The position numbers and the translations under genes are program-made. Of a stretch of 64,000 bases of DNA, positions 54,456 through 63,426 are shown in pieces. Below the pieces are notes generated by a model. The model searched no databases, had not been told where the DNA came from, and saw nothing but the letters and a program-made list of their open reading frames with translations. Location: the NCBI GenBank assembly GCA_900473045.1, contig UCKS01000014.1:1-64000 (forward strand). The letters run 5' to 3'. The number at the start of each line of letters is the position of its first letter. Within the stretch, counting starts at the first letter, position 1. This DNA comes from Hyphomicrobiales bacterium. GTDB taxonomy: Bacteria > Pseudomonadota > Alphaproteobacteria > Rhizobiales > Rhizobiaceae.

Positions 54456-54477
54456 CGAAAATTACGTGAAAGTTACG
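54456..54477 (-). promoter_or_regulatory. Tandem GTAA repeat, site D (second two-component locus)
   Basis: On the minus strand CGTAACTTTCA (54477 to 54467) is followed directly by CGTAATTTTCG (54466 to 54456), and CATACG follows 5 bases later, as at site A. It would drive the regulator remnant and the intact kinase. The stretch 54478-54715 up to trbI shows no gene. Confidence 0.7.
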
Positions 54478-54715
54478 CGGAATTGTCGGCCGTGACGCCG
54501 ACCCATGAAGCTAGCGAGCCGGCCGAGTTGGCCGCGCGGTTGTCCATCAGCAACGGCGTTTCGAGAAGGAGGGAAGCGCCGTGCAGATCCATGTGCATGT
54601 CGGCCTCACACTTGACGAGCCGGTCTAGTTTGCATCGTCATCCAGTATCATTATGGTTGATATGTAATGGGGGCGGATGTAAAGGCGGGAAATTGCCGAT
54701 CTGATTGTCAGCGCT

Positions 54716-56023
54716 TCATCGATATTGGCTTGGAAAGACAATGTCCTGATCTATCAAGACATTGAATTTGTAGCCGGGCCGGATCTGTAACGTCGGTTGC
54801 ACGTCCATATTCCGCTGGATTGTCCGGTCGGCCACTCGCTCAAAGGTCTCGGCGAAATTCCGCCTCGCAGCGTCGGAGGCCGTATCCTGGGTGGCAAGCG
54901 TCGAGCTCTGGGGCACCGCCATGTCGATGCCCGTCCCGATCAACGCGATCATGACGGCCGAGCCGAAGGTTTTGAGATAGTGGTTGTTCACCTTGTCATT
55001 GAAGCCACCGTACCCTTCAGCATCCGTGCCGGCCATGCCGCCGATTTGCAATGTCGACCCGTTCGGGAAGATGATGTCTGACCAGACGACGAGCACGCGG
55101 CTCTGGCCGAACGACACCTTGCTATCGTAACGGCCGAACAGTTTCGTGCCCTGGGGGATCAGCAGGCGATGGCCTGTTGCGCTGTCATAGACATTCTGGC
55201 TGACTTGGGCAGTGATACGCCCTGGCAGGTCGGAGTTGATGCCGGTGATCAATGTCGCCGGAATAACGGAGCCGCGTTTCAGTTCGTATAGGGACTGCTG
55301 GGGTACGACACGATTCGGCAGGTATCCGAGATCCTTGAGATCGGCATTGAAGAAGTCTTCCTTGGAGCTCTGTCCGTTGGGATCGACGTTCTGTCCGCCC
55401 AGACCGGCGCGCAAGGCCGCGGCGTAAAGATCGGACGCGTTTCCGTTCGTGGCAGCTGGGGTCGTCATCCGGGCCGCGGCGGTATCATCTTTTTCCGACC
55501 GTGTATCCAGCTTGCCGCGATCGATGGCAAGCGGCGCGTCATAGGCGGAGTCCCGCGCCTGTATCCGGGCCATCCGCTGGCGTTGCTGCTCGCGCAGAAC
55601 CTGCTCCTGTTGCTCACGGGCGAGCCGCGCCCGCCAAATCTCTTCGGGCTCTAGTTCCGATCCGCGCCGTTGCTCCTCTATTTGTTCGGGCTGCGTGAAC
55701 GGATTGGCCACCTTCTCTTCGGCCTGCTTCGTATCGACTGGCGTCGGCTGGAACGTCGTCTGCTGCTGCGGCTCGCCAATGATACCGTCGGTGACGCCCC
55801 GCTTGATCTGGTCGGCATAGGTTGACGCCGGATTGCCCGAACTGGTGTCCGGACCGTTATCCTTGCCGAAGTAAAGCCCGCGCGAGGCGAGCCCAAAGAA
55901 GATTATGCCAAGAAAGGCGACGAGCAGCACGATCACGACGATGACCGGCAGACGGTTCACCCGCTTGATGCCGGACGTGGCCTGACTGTTCGCGGCACCA
56001 CCAAGCTTGAGAGACTGCACCAT
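54716..56023 (-). CDS. trbI: TrbI, VirB10-like channel protein
   Basis: This 435-residue protein is the envelope-spanning scaffold of the mating channel. It has an inner-membrane helix (RLPVIVVIVLLVAFLGIIFF), a Pro/Gln/Glu-rich periplasmic linker with QEQVLREQQRQRMARIQARD, and the C-terminal VirB10 domain (GSVIPATLITGINSDLPGRI, LIPQGTKLFGRYDSKV). It is the last gene of the trb operon and marks the right edge of the cargo. GGGGGAAA precedes the ATG. Confidence 0.95.
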   Translation of the reverse strand: MVQSLKLGGAANSQATSGIKRVNRLPVIVVIVLLVAFLGIIFFGLASRGLYFGKDNGPDTSSGNPASTYADQIKRGVTDGIIGEPQQQTTFQPTPVDTKQAEEKVANPFTQPEQIEEQRRGSELEPEEIWRARLAREQQEQVLREQQRQRMARIQARDSAYDAPLAIDRGKLDTRSEKDDTAAARMTTPAATNGNASDLYAAALRAGLGGQNVDPNGQSSKEDFFNADLKDLGYLPNRVVPQQSLYELKRGSVIPATLITGINSDLPGRITAQVSQNVYDSATGHRLLIPQGTKLFGRYDSKVSFGQSRVLVVWSDIIFPNGSTLQIGGMAGTDAEGYGGFNDKVNNHYLKTFGSAVMIALIGTGIDMAVPQSSTLATQDTASDAARRNFAETFERVADRTIQRNMDVQPTLQIRPGYKFNVLIDQDIVFPSQYR

Positions 56024-56035
56024 GATGTTTCCCCC

Positions 56036-56515
56036 TCACCCGCGCCGCATGAGCGAAAGGGGGCTTGCCGGTGTCGCACCCGATGTCGTCACTGTGTAGG
56101 CCCGGCCGAGTTCGATGCTGCTCGTCGAAAGGCGCGCGAGCACCTGGCCTTCGTAAGGCACGATGACGTAGGCGAGCGGAACGATCGCCGCACCGCCATC
56201 CGTCTTCTGATCGGTGACAACGGCATAGCCCCATCCCTTCAGGGCTGCTTGAAGCGCCTGTCCGAATGGAGAACCATCCTGTTTGAGCGCAACGGTTGCC
56301 TTCCCCTGTCCGATCTGTTCGGCAAGACGGCTGACCATATCGCCCGCAATGGCACCCGCCGCGGGTCCGGAGATTTCTGGAGGTGCCGCGCTGGAGGCGA
56401 GGACGTCGGCGTCCATCGACTGGCATCCGGAAACGAGGATGGCGAGGGCAGTCGTTGCGGCGAAGCACCGGATCGGGCCCAGACGGTTTCCTGTGCGACG
56501 GAGGAGCTTCAACAT
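56036..56515 (-). CDS. trbH: TrbH, outer-membrane lipoprotein of the mating channel
   Basis: This 159-residue lipoprotein has the signal and lipobox [19 protein letters not shown]; the mature domain ([31 protein letters not shown]) resembles Ti-type TrbH, a VirB7-position component that likely stabilises TrbG. The ATG shares one base with the trbG stop (TGATG) and has GGGAGGG upstream. trbI follows 12 bases later. Confidence 0.9.
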   Translation of the reverse strand: MLKLLRRTGNRLGPIRCFAATTALAILVSGCQSMDADVLASSAAPPEISGPAAGAIAGDMVSRLAEQIGQGKATVALKQDGSPFGQALQAALKGWGYAVVTDQKTDGGAAIVPLAYVIVPYEGQVLARLSTSSIELGRAYTVTTSGATPASPLSLMRRG

Positions 56516-57381
56516 CACCGCCCTCCCCTGCTGATCTTCACCTTCTGCTGTTTCCAGCCGACGCCTGAGACAAGGACAGCACGATCAATATTGTAATCGA
56601 CCACCATTATGTTGTTCTTCATGCGATAGTTGACGATGCGGTTCTGTCCGCCGGAGACGACGAATAGAACCGGGGCATCCTGACCGGAGATTGATCGCGG
56701 AAACTGGATGTAGGTTTTTTGCCCATCCGAGTAGACCCGCGTCGGCCGCCAGCCGGCACTACCCGACACGGAATAGGCAAAGCTCAATTGCTCGGCCGGA
56801 ACGCCGGTGCCGGGAATGGTGCTGGCTTCCAGCCGAGCGTTGACGTCTGCAAGCTTTGCCGAGACGTCCTCCGGATATTCGAAACCGACGCGCGCCATAT
56901 ACTGCGTGGCATGTGATTTCAGCTGGATGTGATAGGTCCGGCGGGAAGTGGTCACGACCATCGACGTGACCAGACCCGGTTCCGACGGCTTGACGATCAG
57001 GTGGATCGCCTGCCCACCGGCCGCACCAGATGTCGCAGGCTCCACCTTCCAGCGCACAGTGTCGCCGACGAGCACATCGCGAACGACCTCGCCACCCTGA
57101 AGCTCGATGTCGCAGACCTGCAGTGGCGAGCAGACGACTGAGGGCTGCACTTCGCCATAGAGGAAAATGACCTTTCCATCCGCTCCTTTTGTCACGAGGC
57201 CGCGGCTTCCGCGCCATTGTGTCGAAATCCCCATGCCTTTCGCCTCATTGGCGGTGACACCATCGGCGGCGAGCGAAGCAGACGGGAGAAGGGTTAAAGA
57301 GACAGCAACGGCGATAGCAATGATGCTGGCGCTCATCGTGACCCTCGATAGTTCGTGCGTTCTGTTCATGTTCGGGGCCAT
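56515..57381 (-). CDS. trbG: TrbG, VirB9-like channel protein
   Basis: This 288-residue periplasmic/outer-membrane protein has a signal peptide ([20 protein letters not shown], cleavage at SLAADG) and the VirB9 fold, with [15 protein letters not shown] and a C-terminal region ending [19 protein letters not shown]. It forms the outer part of the core complex with TrbH and TrbI. ATG 57381 is preferred over a TTG 3 codons upstream; a second ATG follows at 57369. Confidence 0.92.
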   Translation of the reverse strand: MAPNMNRTHELSRVTMSASIIAIAVAVSLTLLPSASLAADGVTANEAKGMGISTQWRGSRGLVTKGADGKVIFLYGEVQPSVVCSPLQVCDIELQGGEVVRDVLVGDTVRWKVEPATSGAAGGQAIHLIVKPSEPGLVTSMVVTTSRRTYHIQLKSHATQYMARVGFEYPEDVSAKLADVNARLEASTIPGTGVPAEQLSFAYSVSGSAGWRPTRVYSDGQKTYIQFPRSISGQDAPVLFVVSGGQNRIVNYRMKNNIMVVDYNIDRAVLVSGVGWKQQKVKISRGGR

Positions 57382-57386
57382 GTCTT

Positions 57387-58049
57387 TCAAAGCTGTGCAG
57401 TCCAGTCGAAGTCCCGGAGATAGAGACCGATGGGATTGAGGCGGATGACGCCCTCGTCCTGGGGCGGCGTCAAAGTCACGGTGGCGATCCCGCGGAAGCG
57501 GCGGGTGGCGGTCTCCTTGCCGCGGCGATCCCGCTCAAACTCGGTCCAGTCGATCTGGTAGCTCTGGTTTGATAGAGCGACGATGTTGTTGACCTCGATC
57601 GCCACCGTTGCGGTCTTCGCCTTCTCGAAGGGCGAATTCGAGCGAAACCAAGTGTTGACCTTTTCTGTGGCGGGATCAGAAGTGCGCAGCAGTCCGTAGG
57701 TGCGGTCGATATATTGCTTCTGCACAACCGCGTCGGGCGTCACTGAGCGGAAGTTCGACACGAAACTGCCGAGTGTCGCGCGCACCACACGCGGATCGGC
57801 ATACTCGATCTGCTGCGGGAACCCGGCATTGACTGATGTGCCGAGCTTGTCGACTTCGACGATATAAGGGATCAGCTTGACCTGCGTGCTCTGGTAGAGC
57901 GCGTAACCAAAGCCGATAACGGCCATGGTCATTCCGGCTATACCGACGACGCGCCAAGCGGCGGCCGCTTTTACGTACGAGCCATAACGCTCGTTCCATT
58001 CGTTGCGAGCAGCAACATAGGGATTATCGGGAATATTCTGTCCGGCCAT
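57387..58049 (-). CDS. trbF: TrbF, VirB8-like protein
   Basis: This 220-residue protein has a short cytoplasmic N-terminus ([20 protein letters not shown]), a membrane helix ([20 protein letters not shown]) and the periplasmic VirB8 domain ([28 protein letters not shown]). VirB8 proteins nucleate assembly of the channel. I prefer ATG 58049; a GTG six codons earlier lies directly after the trbL stop without a ribosome-binding site. Confidence 0.92.
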   Translation of the reverse strand: MAGQNIPDNPYVAARNEWNERYGSYVKAAAAWRVVGIAGMTMAVIGFGYALYQSTQVKLIPYIVEVDKLGTSVNAGFPQQIEYADPRVVRATLGSFVSNFRSVTPDAVVQKQYIDRTYGLLRTSDPATEKVNTWFRSNSPFEKAKTATVAIEVNNIVALSNQSYQIDWTEFERDRRGKETATRRFRGIATVTLTPPQDEGVIRLNPIGLYLRDFDWTAQL

Positions 58050-58063
58050 TCTGTAGCGTTCCG

Positions 58064-59254
58064 TCACTTACTGTCGTTGATCGGCGGTGGTGGAGGCGGT
58101 GTGCCTGGCCGGCCGGATGGTTGATCGAGTTTGGCGTTGGCAAGGCCGAGCATCGATCCGGCATAGGCGCCGGGCGAACCAATCGCCTTTTCCTTTGCTG
58201 CCGAGCCGACGGCACCAGCGGCTCCGCCAATCCCGGCTTGCATGCCGCGCAGGGCCGCACTGGCAAGAGACGCGCCCCCTGCCCTTGCGGCACTGGCGGC
58301 CCCGAATCCTCTGTTGGCAGCACCGATCGTCAGGAAGCCGGCGCCGAGTGCCGCGGATGCCGCTTGCCCGCCGTGACGAATGGCCTCCATGCCGCCGCCG
58401 ACCGATGCGCCCTGGACCACGCCCTGCAGGATCGGCGGCACATACATGGCGATGACGAAGACAACGACCGAGATTCCGGCGATCGCTAGCGTGGTGATGA
58501 ACTGTTCCGATGTCGCGGTTGGTACCTCTGCCAGACCGAGAAGGATGTCCGAGCCCATCTTGGCGATCATCACCAGCGCCATTAGCTTCATGCCGACGGA
58601 GAAGGCGTAGACTAGGTACTTGATCGCGAAATCCTTGGTATGGGAAGAGCCGCCGAGCCCAAGCATGATCATGCCGGCGAGCAAGCCGACATACATCTCG
58701 ACCATGACGGCCACGAAGATCGCAGCGACGAGGCTGAACGACACCACGACCACGACCATGGCGAAGACGGCAGCGATCGCCAACGCGTTATCCTCCCAGA
58801 GACCGAACTTCGCCTGTTCTGACATCTTCGTCGCGACACGAATGCCGGCATCGAAGATGTTGGCGGGAGATGCCGAGCCGCCACCGGCGCCGATCTGATA
58901 GAGACTGTCGACCACGGCCTTGGCGAACTCCGGCCCCCTGTCGAGGATAAAGGCGAACAGGCCGATAAACATGATGCGCTTGACGAGTTCAGCAAACCAA
59001 CTGTCGAGCGAGGCGGCGTTGATTGCCAGCCAGACCGCAGCGATCCCGACCTCGATGCCGGCTAGGATCCAGAATAACGAGCGGGCGGCATTCATCACCG
59101 TGGTCTCCCAGCCCTTGGCGGCGGTGACGACGGAATTTTCGAGTGTGGTCAGGACCTGGCCCTGTTGTGCCAACGCCGGCGTGGTCGCCAACAAGACGAC
59201 TGCGGTCGCGATAAACATCCGTTCAAGCGTGCGGGAAGACGGAGCAACTACCAT
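58064..59254 (-). CDS. trbL: TrbL, VirB6-like polytopic membrane protein
   Basis: This 396-residue protein has an N-terminal signal-like helix ([19 protein letters not shown]), five or six further membrane helices ([20 protein letters not shown] to [18 protein letters not shown]) and an Ala/Gly-rich C-terminus ending in a Pro run. It forms the inner-membrane channel. Its ATG lies inside the end of trbK (ATGGTAG), indicating tight coupling. Confidence 0.93.
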   Translation of the reverse strand: MVVAPSSRTLERMFIATAVVLLATTPALAQQGQVLTTLENSVVTAAKGWETTVMNAARSLFWILAGIEVGIAAVWLAINAASLDSWFAELVKRIMFIGLFAFILDRGPEFAKAVVDSLYQIGAGGGSASPANIFDAGIRVATKMSEQAKFGLWEDNALAIAAVFAMVVVVVSFSLVAAIFVAVMVEMYVGLLAGMIMLGLGGSSHTKDFAIKYLVYAFSVGMKLMALVMIAKMGSDILLGLAEVPTATSEQFITTLAIAGISVVVFVIAMYVPPILQGVVQGASVGGGMEAIRHGGQAASAALGAGFLTIGAANRGFGAASAARAGGASLASAALRGMQAGIGGAAGAVGSAAKEKAIGSPGAYAGSMLGLANAKLDQPSGRPGTPPPPPPINDSK

Positions 59255-59472
59255 CGCGGCTTCATCTCCTGGCCTCCGCGAATGTCGCGGTTGGCGTCTC
59301 CACCGAAGAACTCTTCACGATGTCGGCGCCGGTCTTCGGAAGGAGAGCCTGTCGCGATGGCGCCAGATCCCAAAACTGACTCCGGTCGAAACAAGCCCGA
59401 GGTTATGGCGCTTGCACCCGCCGCGGAGACGACCGCTACAAGGGCGATAATGACGATCAGACGGGGACTCAC
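59248..59472 (-). CDS. trbK: TrbK, entry-exclusion protein
   Basis: The 74-residue protein has one N-terminal hydrophobic helix (RLIVIIALVAVVSAAGASAI) and a polar C-terminus ending [23 protein letters not shown]. In IncP plasmids TrbK mediates entry exclusion; in Ti plasmids it occupies the same place between trbJ and trbL. Translation starts at GTG overlapping the trbJ stop (GTGA). The last 20 residues closely resemble the last 20 of TrbJ. Confidence 0.85.
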   Translation of the reverse strand: MSPRLIVIIALVAVVSAAGASAITSGLFRPESVLGSGAIATGSPSEDRRRHREEFFGGDANRDIRGGQEMKPRW

Positions 59473-60278
59473 CAGCGTGGCTCCATCGTTTGGCCGCCCC
59501 TGATATCGCGCTCGGTCCCACTGAAAAATTGTTCGCGCCGCGCTTGCGCCAGATCCTTTTGCGCCTGTTCGGACTGGTACCAGGTTCCCATCATCGTCAT
59601 TTGCTGGGAGACCAGACCCCGCAGTTTCTGCATCTGCGCGACCTGCTGCGCGGCGATCTCGTGCCCGACCTGCAGCGCCTTCATCTGGCCGTCGGACGAT
59701 TCCGACATTGACCTGAGCTGCGACATGGTGCTCTCCTCGCTGGAGAACTGATCGGCCGTAAGGTTGGCGGCCTTCAGGGTGCCGGCAATCGTGTCGCGAT
59801 TGGTGTCGGACCAGTTTTGGTACGTGGTCGAGAAGCTCGCTCCATCCGGCAGGTTGCTCTTCATCTCGGCAAAGCTTTGGAAGCGCTGCTTGAGCAAATC
59901 ATCGACATTGCCCATGGAGAAGGCGACGCCCTGGCCCTGGTTGACGACATTCTGGAGATTCTTCAGGTCGTCTTCGACCTGGCCCCAGATATGGTTCGGA
60001 AGCTGCGCCGTGTTCTGCAGCATGTTGTTGTAGATGTTGAGCTGGTTCTGGATCTGTTCAGCGAGCTGCGAGATCTGAGTGATCTGGTTGTTCACCTGCT
60101 CGGCGGACTTGCCGACTAGGCTGATCAGTTCGGCATTATTGGCAAGCTGCGTCCATTCGGTTGCTTGCCCCGTGACACCCCCGGCTTGCGCAGGAAGAGA
60201 AAGAGCAGACGAGAGCACGAGAGCCGCACCAACCGCGGCGCGCGATGTCCTAGTGGATGGGAATGAGCGTGTCGGCAT
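59469..60278 (-). CDS. trbJ: TrbJ, VirB5-like minor pilus protein
   Basis: This 269-residue exported protein has a signal peptide (RAAVGAALVLSSALSLPAQA) and a long helical, Gln/Asn-rich mature region (QISQLAEQIQNQLNIYNNML) typical of VirB5/TrbJ, a tip component of the conjugative pilus. It ends REQFFSGTERDIRGGQTMEP-RW, a tail shared with TrbK. ATG 60278 lies within the end of trbE with AAGGGGG upstream. Confidence 0.92.
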   Translation of the reverse strand: MPTRSFPSTRTSRAAVGAALVLSSALSLPAQAGGVTGQATEWTQLANNAELISLVGKSAEQVNNQITQISQLAEQIQNQLNIYNNMLQNTAQLPNHIWGQVEDDLKNLQNVVNQGQGVAFSMGNVDDLLKQRFQSFAEMKSNLPDGASFSTTYQNWSDTNRDTIAGTLKAANLTADQFSSEESTMSQLRSMSESSDGQMKALQVGHEIAAQQVAQMQKLRGLVSQQMTMMGTWYQSEQAQKDLAQARREQFFSGTERDIRGGQTMEPRW

Positions 60279-62712
60279 GGGCGATCCCCCTTTGCTGGAG
60301 CCAATGGAGAGGCCAGCTGGCCCCATGTTCAAGATGCAGAGCGCGGATGCGCTTGAGGTCTTCCTTTCCGGACGCTCCGACAAAAGAGAGCGCCACCGGC
60401 CCAAGCGCCATGTCGAACAGTCGGCGCCCCTCGGGCGAGACGACGTAGTAGTCACGCTTCGGGATCGCGGTCGCGACGATCTCGATCTGCCGCTCGTTGA
60501 AGCCGATGCGCTCGTAGAATTCGCGCGTGCCCGGCTCCCGCGCGGCGCCATTCGGCAGGCAGATCTTGGTCGGGCAGGATTCCTTCAGCACATCGATGAT
60601 GCCGGACCGTTCGGCATCAGAGATCGACTGTGTGGCGAGCACCACAGCGCAATTGGCCTTGCGCAGTACCTTCAGCCATTCCCTGATCTTGTCGCGGAAC
60701 ACCGGGTGGCCGAGCATCAGCCAGGCCTCGTCAAGAATGATCAGGCTGGGCGCACCGGTCAGGCGCTTTTCGATGCGTCGGAAGAGATAGGTCAGAACGG
60801 GCACAAGGTTGCGCTCGCCCATATTCATCAGCTCCTCGATCTCGAAGCACTGGAAGGCGCCGAGCGCCAGCCCGTCTGCTTCAGCGTCGAGCAGCTGACC
60901 CATAGGCCCATCGACGGTGTAGTGATGCAGAGCGTCCTTGATCTCCCGCATCTGGACACCCGAGACGAAGTCCGAGAGCGAGCGGCCGCGGGACTCGGCC
61001 ATCAGGCCGACCTGCCGTGAAATGGCATTGCGGTAGTCCGGAGTGATCGTCACGCCCTGCAGTGCCACCAGCATCTCGATCCACTCGGAGGCGAAAGCAC
61101 GATCGCCATCGGTCGAGAGCTCGGCTAGCGGGCAGAACGAAAGTGCCCTCCCCTCCCCTGCTTCCTGAGCGTCGCCACCGATCTGATAATGATCGCCGCC
61201 TAGCCCCAGCGTCAGCGGAAGCATCGAGCCACCCTTGTCGAAGGCGAAGATCTGCGCACCCGCGTAGCGTCGGAACTGGGCTGCGATCAGTGAGAGCAGC
61301 GTTGATTTGCCGGAGCCGGTCGGGCCGAAGATCAGCGTGTGGCCGACATCGTCGACATGCAGGTTCAGCCTGAACGGCGTCGATCCGCTGGCAACCTGCA
61401 TCAGCGGGGGCGCTCCGACCGGATAGAATGGGCACGGTGCTATCGGGCTTCCGGACCAGATCGAATTGAGCGGGATGAGGTCGGCGAGATTGCGCGTGTT
61501 GATCAGCGGTTCGCGGATATTGGCATAGGACACGCCCGGCAGGCTGCCGAGAAAGGCATCGGTCGCGTTTATTGTCTCGATCCGTGCGCCAAAACCTTCC
61601 GCCTGGATCAGCCGGCGGACCGCCTCACACTTTTCTTGAAGACGGATTTGATCCTCATCGAAGAGGATGATGACCGGCGTATAGTAGCCATAGGCCACGA
61701 GCTGCGACGACGCCTCTGCGATCGCGTCCTCGGTCTCGGCCACCATGAGCATGGCATCCTGGTCGAGCGACCGCGACTGCGTCTGAAACAGTTGGTCGAA
61801 GAAGGGCCGCACCTTTTGTTGCCATTTCTTGCGTGTGCGCTCGAGCCTTGCGCGGGCTTCCTCGGCGTCAAGGAATACGAAGCGGGACGACCAGCGATAC
61901 GTCAGCGGCATCAGGTCGAGACTGTTGAGGATTCCCGGCCAGCTTTCCGCGGGCAGGCCATCGATCGCTACCACACCGAGAAACCGGTTCTCGACCAGTG
62001 GCGTCAGACCGTGCTGCAACTCCGCCGTGACCAGCCAGTCGAGGTACATGGGGATCTCTGGGAGACGCACCGGGTGGTTCTCGCCGGTGATGCAGAAGCG
62101 GATGAACTGGAAGAGCTCGTCGTAGCGGGCGACGCGATGACCGCCGCGCTCTGGCGTTTCGCGAGTCATCATCCGTCTGATCGATACGACGTTGGCGAGA
62201 TATTGCTCGACCTCGCGGATCGACGTCAGAAAACTTGTCCGCGCCTTGTCGGCATAGGTGGCGGATCGGCTGCCGACGTCGGAATAGACATAGCGCGTCA
62301 GTCCGGACCGCCGCGGTTCCGGTGGGCGCCAGGTCAGTATCAGGGCATGACGGCTTTCGTAATGCCCTCTCTCCTTCTGGAAATGCGCCCGCCGTTCCGC
62401 ATCGATGGCGCGGGTGACCGGATCGGGGAAATGGCTGGCTTCCTCCGTTGGATAATCCCCCGTCGGCACCCTGACAGCCTCAACCTGGATCATCCAGCCC
62501 GAGCCGAGGCGCGACAGGATGGCATTGATCTGGCGTGAAACCTCGTTGCGCTCGACGTCGGTCGAACTTTCGCTGTCCGGTCCGGCAAAATACCAGCCGG
62601 CCATCAGCGAGCCGTCCTTCAGGAGAATGACGCCATTGTCGACCAGCCCGGCATAGGGAACGAGATCGGCAAAGGACGGTCCGGAATGGCGGAAGGATTT
62701 GAGAGCAACCAT
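60250..62712 (-). CDS. trbE: TrbE, VirB4-like ATPase
   Basis: This 820-residue cytoplasmic ATPase powers pilus assembly and DNA transfer. The N-terminal CagE/TrbE/VirB domain begins MVALKSFRHSGPSFADLVPY; Walker A is IFGPTGSGKSTLL near residue 460, Walker B is SLIILDEAWLML, and a later motif is VVLATQSISDAE. ATG 62712 matches the usual Ti-type start and lies 11 bases after trbD with GAGG upstream. Confidence 0.95.
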   Translation of the reverse strand: MVALKSFRHSGPSFADLVPYAGLVDNGVILLKDGSLMAGWYFAGPDSESSTDVERNEVSRQINAILSRLGSGWMIQVEAVRVPTGDYPTEEASHFPDPVTRAIDAERRAHFQKERGHYESRHALILTWRPPEPRRSGLTRYVYSDVGSRSATYADKARTSFLTSIREVEQYLANVVSIRRMMTRETPERGGHRVARYDELFQFIRFCITGENHPVRLPEIPMYLDWLVTAELQHGLTPLVENRFLGVVAIDGLPAESWPGILNSLDLMPLTYRWSSRFVFLDAEEARARLERTRKKWQQKVRPFFDQLFQTQSRSLDQDAMLMVAETEDAIAEASSQLVAYGYYTPVIILFDEDQIRLQEKCEAVRRLIQAEGFGARIETINATDAFLGSLPGVSYANIREPLINTRNLADLIPLNSIWSGSPIAPCPFYPVGAPPLMQVASGSTPFRLNLHVDDVGHTLIFGPTGSGKSTLLSLIAAQFRRYAGAQIFAFDKGGSMLPLTLGLGGDHYQIGGDAQEAGEGRALSFCPLAELSTDGDRAFASEWIEMLVALQGVTITPDYRNAISRQVGLMAESRGRSLSDFVSGVQMREIKDALHHYTVDGPMGQLLDAEADGLALGAFQCFEIEELMNMGERNLVPVLTYLFRRIEKRLTGAPSLIILDEAWLMLGHPVFRDKIREWLKVLRKANCAVVLATQSISDAERSGIIDVLKESCPTKICLPNGAAREPGTREFYERIGFNERQIEIVATAIPKRDYYVVSPEGRRLFDMALGPVALSFVGASGKEDLKRIRALHLEHGASWPLHWLQQRGIAHADTLIPIH

Positions 62713-62723
62713 GCCGTAGGCCC

Positions 62724-63023
62724 TCAATACCTGCGCCACGGCGATGACGTCGCGCGGTAGAAGGTCTTGTAGGAGATATGCCGGATATAGACCCTTCGCA
62801 TCAGCGGATCAGCCTTGGCCATCGCTCGAAGGGCTGCGACCGTTACCACCCAGATTGCGATGCCGAACAGCGCCGCATACCAGGTCAGGACGACGAAGAT
62901 CAGGATGACGGCGGCGAGCGCCGTCACAAGCACAAGCTCGCGATCGGCGCCCATCAACAGACTTGGGCGCGACAGCGCTCGATGCACCCGCGACCGGATG
63001 AGGTTGGAACCGACTTCAACCAC
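62724..63023 (-). CDS. trbD: TrbD, VirB3-like membrane protein
   Basis: This 99-residue protein, the usual length, has an N-terminal [17 protein letters not shown] segment, two membrane helices ([37 protein letters not shown]) and a basic C-terminus. It works with TrbE at the inner membrane. The GTG start at 63023 overlaps the trbC end and has GGGGAGGGGGG upstream. Confidence 0.9.
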   Translation of the reverse strand: MVEVGSNLIRSRVHRALSRPSLLMGADRELVLVTALAAVILIFVVLTWYAALFGIAIWVVTVAALRAMAKADPLMRRVYIRHISYKTFYRATSSPWRRY

Positions 63024-63426
63024 GTCCCCCCTCCCCTGCCACGGACAGCATCGTCCCTGGGACAGAGATAACCGAAGCAAAACCTGCCTCGGCTTGATGC
63101 TCGCCAATCGATGCGCCGGTCGCGCCGAACAGGGCGACGATCTGGGTGGCGCCGAGCAGAACGCCGCCGACCAGGGCGACGTAGCAAAGGCGACGGGCGA
63201 AATCGTTGAGTTCGCCGCCAAAGATCAGCATGGCGCCGGCGATCGCGACGGCGGCAAGCGCGATGAATCCGGCGACGGGGCCTGTGATCGACTGCTGGAT
63301 CTGCTGTAGCGGCGATTCCCACGGAAGGCCACCGCCACCTGAGCCCGCTAACGCAGGCTCCGAAAGGCTTAAGGAGACGGCAGTAAACACGCTCAATGCG
63401 AGAATGGAATAGGTCTTACGCGACAT
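63016..63426 (-). CDS. trbC: TrbC, VirB2-like pilin
   Basis: This 136-residue pre-pilin has a long signal peptide ([20 protein letters not shown], cleavage after ALA), then [20 protein letters not shown] and two hydrophobic helices ([40 protein letters not shown]). In Ti and IncP systems TrbC is trimmed and cyclised, the latter step by TraF, encoded here at 9628. ATG 63426 overlaps the trbB stop. Confidence 0.92.
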   Translation of the reverse strand: MSRKTYSILALSVFTAVSLSLSEPALAGSGGGGLPWESPLQQIQQSITGPVAGFIALAAVAIAGAMLIFGGELNDFARRLCYVALVGGVLLGATQIVALFGATGASIGEHQAEAGFASVISVPGTMLSVAGEGGRG

